From Apium graveolens (Eukaryota > Streptophyta > Magnoliopsida > Apiales > Apiaceae), in NCBI RefSeq assembly GCF_009905375.1, contig NC_133650.1:301753957-301817956 (forward strand): 64,000 bases of DNA. Direction: 5' to 3'. Positions 58,718 to 64,000 of the stretch are shown here, piece after piece (the stretch's first letter is position 1; every line of letters begins with the position of its first letter). The notes under the pieces are model-generated. The model was not told the origin of the DNA. It ran no database searches and saw only the letters and a program-made list of their open reading frames with translations. The translations under genes were made by a program, and so were the position numbers.

Positions 58718-59584
58718 TGCAAAGGCTAGTTATTATAGCTAGAAAAGGTCCCGAGTCAACTCAGCCAGTTGTTGGAGTGTAAAGGCTAGTTATTATAGCT
58801 AGAAAAAGGCTCCGTAAAAAAAGTTAGAAAACATATAATTAACCAACAGTGTCTTAGCGGCTCCAAATGTTCTCAAACTCCCTTTTAAATTAATAATATT
58901 ACTTAACTTCAGCCCAAAAATCTCTTAAGCCCTTGCCTTGCCTTTACACGCTTTACAGTCTTACACTCTTATTACCGCTTAAAGCATTCCGGAAATTTTA
59001 AATGACTTGTAACTTGAAGGTTACTTAAAATTGAGAGGAAAAATTTAGGCAAGTATTTGCTAGGATAATTTTATTAAATTATATGGTGAGTTCGAGTGTG
59101 TTACGAAATATTTTTCCTTAATTTAAAATTCATTAATTAATACTTGGGACTAAAATATATAAAAGGACCGGATGGCCTATGTAACAATAAGAACCGATAA
59201 AGAAATGACGGAAAGACGAAGAAAAATCTAAAGAAACTGTGGGCGCCGTGTAACTTCTAAAAGGGTATAGGTTCACAGTTTTTGAGGAAATGATTTAAGG
59301 CGAAGAAAACAAGAGATAAACATGGTGAAGAAATGAGAGCAAAACCAAAAATATATTGTGAGCGCCGCAACATGTGGAAGTGTCCATGTACTCATCACTG
59401 ATGAAATGAAATGACGAATGACATTCGGGCTAAGAAAACAAGAGCAAAAACCAAATATACTGTGGGCGCGCGGTTTTTAATGTCACATGTCGCCCATGCT
59501 CCTTCCTAGATCTAGTCCGGTTCCATCAACTAATTTATTTAAGAAACTAAATAAATGAATGATCTATAGTTATTGAAAGCTGAC
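58718..59584 (+). repeat. UGT 5' compound repeat module (distal), unit 2
   Basis: Equivalent of 43003-43869 with small indels. Confidence 0.6.
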
Positions 59585-59676
59585 ATGACTTCCGGTAAAA
59601 GAATGCACATTGCAATGTTTCCCTGGTTAGCATTTGGTCCCTTGCTACCCTGGTTCCATGCTCATTGCTAACGAGG
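59585..59676 (+). pseudogene. UGT 5' fragment, unit 2 copy
   Basis: Equivalent of 43870-43962, one base shorter near its end. Confidence 0.65.
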
Positions 59677-60454
59677 AACCACACTGTTGGAGTGTAAAGG
59701 CTCGTTATTAATGCTTGAAGCATTCCGTAAATTTTAAATGACATGAAACTTGAAGTTACTCAAAATTGAAAGTAAAAATTTAAGGCAATTATTTGCTTGG
59801 ATAGTTTTATTAACTTATATGGTGAGTTCAAGTGTGCTACATAGATTTTTCCTTTATTTAAAATTCAATAATAAATATTAAGGGAGGAGAATAGAAGGAT
59901 AAGATTGGATGGCCTCCGTAACAATAAGAACTATAAAGAAATGACGCAACGATGACGAAAAAGAGAGCAAAAACCAAAAGAAACTGTGGGCGCTAACTTC
60001 TAAAAATGTCTAGGTTCTCGGTTTTATAAAGAAATGACGTTACGGAGAAGAAAACGAGAGCAAAAACCAAAAAGGCGAAGAAAAAGAGAGCAAAACCAAA
60101 AAAAACTGTGGACGCCGTAACTTCTAAAAGTGTTTGGGTTCATGGTTTTTTATGAAGAAATGAAGTTACAGGAAAGAAAACGAGGGCAAAAACCAAAAAG
60201 GCGAAGAAAACGAGTGCATAAACCAAAACAATATTGTGGGCGCCGCAATATGTGAAAGTGTCTATCTACTCATTTTTTATTAAAAAATGACATAAAGGCG
60301 AAGAAAATGAGAGCAAAAACCAAAAATACTGTGTGCGCCGCGGTTTTTGATGTGACGTGGCGCTTGTGCTCCTTCCTAGATCTGGTCCGGTTCAATCTAC
60401 TAGCCTATTTAAGAAACCAAGTAAATGAATGATCTATAGTTATTGCGAGGAGAC
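59677..60454 (+). promoter_or_regulatory. 5' flank of UGT copy C
   Basis: Equivalent of 43963-44740; ACGT element at 60353-60361 and TATTTAAG at 60406-60413. Confidence 0.55.
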
Positions 60455-61857
60455 ATGGCTTCCGGTAAAAAAATGCACATTGTAATGTTTCCCTGGTTAG
60501 CATTTGGTCACTTGCTACCCTTCTTGAACCTTGCCATGCTCATTGCTAAAAGAGGTCACAGAATTTCCTTTATCTCCACTCCTCGAAATATCGAACGCCT
60601 CCCAAAAGTTCCTTCAGATCTAAAAGCTCATATAGGACTTTATCAGGGTCCCCCTGCCTCCTTTTGCTAACCTTCCTCGATCAGCAGAAGCAACAAGTGA
60701 TATCCCGTTTGACAAGGTTAAGTATTTAAAAATCGCTTATGATTATCTTGAGAATGCTGTTACTGTTTTTGTAGAATCCATGTTACCAGATTGGATACTG
60801 TGTGATTTTGCATCTTATTGGCTTGGCCCTGTTGCTTCCGGTTCTGGAATTCCAGTCGGGTGGTATAGTGTTTTCCCTGCTTCAACTTTAGGTTTTTTGG
60901 GCCCTCCAGGCAACATGATCGATGCTGATGATTATCGTGTCAAACTAGAAAGTTTTACGAGGAAACCTGAATGGGTTTACTTTGAAACAAGTGTTGCAAT
61001 GACTAAGTATCAGATACAAGCAATGGCTCCTAATCTAGAAGATGATGGAACGGAGAATGTAAGTGACCAGTATCGCCTTGGAAAGACAATTCAAAACTGT
61101 GATATGGTGGCAATTAGAAGTAGCGCTGAGTTTGAACCGGAGTGGTTAAATTTAGTAGAGGAGATCTATGGAAAACCACTGGTTCCTGTTGGATTATTGC
61201 CTGTTCAAGAGGGTGTGGACCATGGGGGTAATGAAAGTTGGGGTGATATAAAAGATTGGCTTGATAAACAAACAGAGGGGTCAGTGATATATGTTGCGTT
61301 TGGTGCTGAAACAAAACTGAATCAAGTTCAGGTTACTGAGTTAGCACTCGGTTGGAGTTGTCTGGATTGCCTTTTTTTTGGGCTTTCAGAAAGCAAAGAG
61401 GGCTGATTGATCTCAAGCCAGTTGAGTTGCCTCAAGGTTTGAAGAGCGAACTAGAGGTCGTGGAATGGTTTACAAGACATGGGTGCCTCAAACTAAGATA
61501 CTGAAGCATGGCTCGGTTGGTGGTATGTTGTTTCATGCAGGTTGGAGCTCTGTTGTGGAGGCTGTGCAGTTTGGAAAAGTGCTGGTATTGCTGCCAATGT
61601 TGGGAGATCAGGGGATAATTGCTAGTCAACTAGCGGAGAAGAAGTTGGGCTTTGTGATCCCAAGGAACGAGCAAGATGGCTCGTTCACTAAAGACTCCGT
61701 GGCAGAGTCACTTAAGCTGGTAATGGTGGATGAAGCTGGGAAGGTTTATCGAGACAAAGTGAAGGAGATGCAAAGTGTTTTCCGTGACATGGATAAGCAA
61801 ACCGGTTATGTTGATAACTTGGTGGCTTATCTAGAAGCTCACAAGCGACAGGAATGA
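60455..61857 (+). pseudogene. UDP-glycosyltransferase copy C with three frameshifts
   Basis: Same 467-codon gene as copies A and B except for one extra G at 60635/60636, one missing T at about 61353 and one missing T at about 61440. The first shift ends the reading frame at 60670. The pieces 60780-61352 and 61465-61857 keep perfect family sequence, including D117 and the PSPG box, with no other changes seen. All three lesions are in runs of the same base and there are no extra substitutions, so this is either a very young pseudogene or an intact gene with uncorrected sequencing errors. As written it cannot make an active enzyme. Confidence 0.8.
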
Positions 61858-62560
61858 ATGCAGGGTTATTATTATTAGTTGCTTTCGCTTGTATGACTAT
61901 CTCGTGTTTCTGCCCTGTGCCTTCTGTCTTAGGACAGTTTAATAAAACTGGCTTCGTTGTTCTGTTGTGAATTTGGTACACTTATTCCACAATTCGTGCT
62001 CACTTCTGAACATGCATTATAAAAGATTGCAAGCACAGAATAACAAACTTTTCCTAGTGCTTATCTGATTATTAGTGAATGCTAGGATTTAGTAATGATT
62101 TGACATGAATCCCCACACAGGCGTTGTACATGGAAGACAGATAAAGATCGATCTCCAAACGAAATTTCTCTAAAATAGATCTAAAATTTAGGTGGCCATT
62201 TTTCCAGGGATATAAATTTCTTGTTATTGCTTAAATGTACATCAACAAAGATCCATCTCCTGCATGAAGCGTCCGTAGTATTAGTGTATAAATATAGCAC
62301 ATGCTCTGATTACCACAAACTAACAAGGCAGATTCACCTCTGATCATTAGTAAGAATAACTACCACCAAAACATAGCCCAATCCGATTTCACCTTCCTCA
62401 TTCTTCTCTTCCCTATTCTTTCATTCCTCCATCTCTCTCATAGACTCATTACTTGTGGCTAGGGAGAGAAAGAATTTGGTTGCTTTCAACCTTCAAAAAT
62501 TGTTTCAATTCATCATCTTTTTTGAAGACTCTCCATAATTTTCTTTGATTTGACCTACAA
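61858..62560 (+). other. UGT 3' flank and RLCK promoter, unit 2
   Basis: Equivalent of 46145-46848; poly(A) signal AATAAA at 61941-61946 and RLCK TATA box TATAAATA at 62287-62294. Confidence 0.6.
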
Positions 62561-63128
62561 ATGTCGGCAATGGTCCATGAGCAAGGTAACTAAAAATGAA
62601 TTCATTATCCTGGAAAGTTCAAAATTTTTAAGCTCTGTTTTGGAAATCTAATAATATTTTCAACAGAAAATGGTGAAAATCAAGTAGAAATGACAACTAC
62701 TGTGGACGACGATCCTGCAGATATGTCTCCAAGAGTAGTTCTAGAGAAATCTGCATCAAGTACAGAGCTTGACCGGATCAGCAGTTTGAGCTCATCTATT
62801 ATAAACCATGAATTGGCAGATGATGATGAGTCATTGTCATCTGCATTATCATTGCCATCGCGTGGCAATCATAATAATAATAATATTAATATTCATAGCG
62901 TGGTGCAGTTAAAGAGCAAGCTTGACAATATGAGGAAGAACTCTGTAAGAAGGTTCTCTTCAGTTGCGTTCAATATTAATAATATTGGACAATCAAAGAA
63001 GAGTTTGAGATGGAAGCATGGGAGAAGCCATGCATCGGATGATTCTATTGAATGGATGATGCCTAAGCCCTCTTGGAGAAATTTCACTCTCCAGGAGCTT
63101 GAGGCTGCCACAAAAAAATTTAATCCCG
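62561..63128 (+). CDS. RLCK VI (RBK-like) kinase, 5' exons only, copy 2
   Basis: Exon 1 62561-62585, intron 62586-62666, exon 2 62667-63128, then the intron 2 donor at 63129. Identical in sequence to the first copy (46849-47416) as far as I can read. Again the next repeat unit begins about 95 bp into intron 2 (63225), so no kinase domain is encoded in this window. If the array ends beyond the window, the last copy could join to the real remaining exons. Confidence 0.65.
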
Positions 63129-63224
63129 GTGTGAGCCCATTTTTCTTAATCTCTTTCATGTAAATCAACACTATAAAGGAAAATGATGAAGTAGTAAAAG
63201 GAACATAATAAAATTTACTCTATT

Positions 63225-64000
63225 TGTCTTTAGATCTGACGGTTGTTCTTTACCGTACCGTACCAAACAACCGAACCCTCTATTTGGTAGTTGTTGGTCG
63301 ATTGGTCGGTATAGTTTTTTGGTATGGTAAATAACACCGTCAGATCTAAAGACAGGTAGATAGAAACCGTTTAATGTAATAATAAAATAATATTATATTA
63401 ATATTTAAACTGCTCTCATGGTTTCGGGGTTCAAATCCCATCAACATCGTAATATTTAAAATTTTATATTCTTTATTTTTAACAATTTCTACATGTTCAA
63501 GATTCGAGTCCCGTAAACAACATATATATTATTATATTATTTATTTTCAATCAAGTCTCAAATTATCATAAAACATATATTATTATAACTTATTATGTTC
63601 TTCAATTTATTTTTCAGCTATTGAAAATTTATATTAACATATTAATAATTTTAAGTTAAAATATATTATTAAAAAATATTCGAGTGTTAAAAGCAATCCG
63701 TACATCACACAGGTTATACGCTAGTATCTATGCTATATTATAATAACCAGAATGGGGTATAATTTGGTTCAAAGGTTATCCCCTAATTTTGGTTATAAAA
63801 AAAATATATAAATAGTGTTATATATCTGTTTAAACTACTTAATTTTTAAACTACTACACACATAGTATACTTATCCTACTAAACTATAATCATAGATATA
63901 CTATCTATTACTATTGTATAAAAGATGAAATATTAAAAGTTTTGATACGGTACATTTTTTTGGTACACCATTATATTAAAAGACGAAATATTAAAAATTT
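63225..64000. repeat. 15.7-kb tandem repeat, unit 3 (start)
   Basis: First 776 bp of a third unit, matching 31785 and 47513 onward with about one extra T near 63830. Includes the MITE core and the Helitron CTAG end near 63721-63724. Continues past the window edge. Confidence 0.9.

Larger units (their letters stand above)
47513..63224. repeat. 15.7-kb tandem repeat, unit 2
   Basis: 15,712 bp. Collinear with unit 1. The left half differs mainly by rare substitutions; from about 52.7 to 61.5 kb there are many single-base losses or gains in homopolymers (for example near 52769, 52983, 53242 and 54370). Confidence 0.9.

Overview
The window is AT-rich nuclear DNA of a flowering plant, almost certainly a eudicot. 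Indicators are plant family-1 UDP-glycosyltransferases (UGTs), the 5' end of a receptor-like cytoplasmic kinase (RLCK), Ty1/copia and gypsy-type LTR elements, Helitrons and MITEs. Nothing I can read fixes the family or species. There are no bacterial, organellar, rRNA or CRISPR features.

Layout. 1-3.3 kb: AT-rich repeat and a truncated, degenerate copia element on the minus strand. 3.3-17.4 kb: minus-strand fragments of a UGT gene 5' end (promoter plus first ~35 codons) and one internally deleted UGT pseudogene, mixed with long-inverted-repeat elements, a Helitron and a 6.2-kb copia element (10140-16338) with equal 642-bp LTRs. 17.5-21.7 kb: a 4.17-kb LTR element with equal 1446-bp LTRs that encodes only GAG (TR-GAG type). 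22-24.6 kb: AT-rich repeats. 24.6-31.1 kb: the same UGT 5' modules on the plus strand, one intact UGT gene (26342-27745), its 3' flank with a stranded RLCK promoter, and a second deleted UGT pseudogene.

From 31785 to the window end the DNA is a near-identical tandem repeat with units of 15,728 and 15,712 bp; a third unit starts at 63225. Each unit holds a Helitron/MITE-rich stretch, Stowaway-like MITEs, a 1.7-kb terminal-inverted-repeat element, UGT 5' modules, one UGT (intact at 44741-46144; three single-base frameshifts at 60455-61857) and the first two exons of an RLCK VI (RBK-like) kinase, cut in its second intron by the next unit.

How it fits together. The host-gene content is one UGT next to one RLCK promoter, copied repeatedly. 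The two intact UGTs encode identical 467-residue UGT91-like enzymes. The UGT 5' module is present in at least a dozen truncated copies on both strands, some downstream of an active-looking LTR in antisense orientation, so a dosage or small-RNA effect on the intact genes is possible but is only inference. Several insertions can be checked inside the window because an uninterrupted copy of the target is also present. Whether the 15.7-kb tandem is biological or an assembly duplicate cannot be settled from sequence alone.
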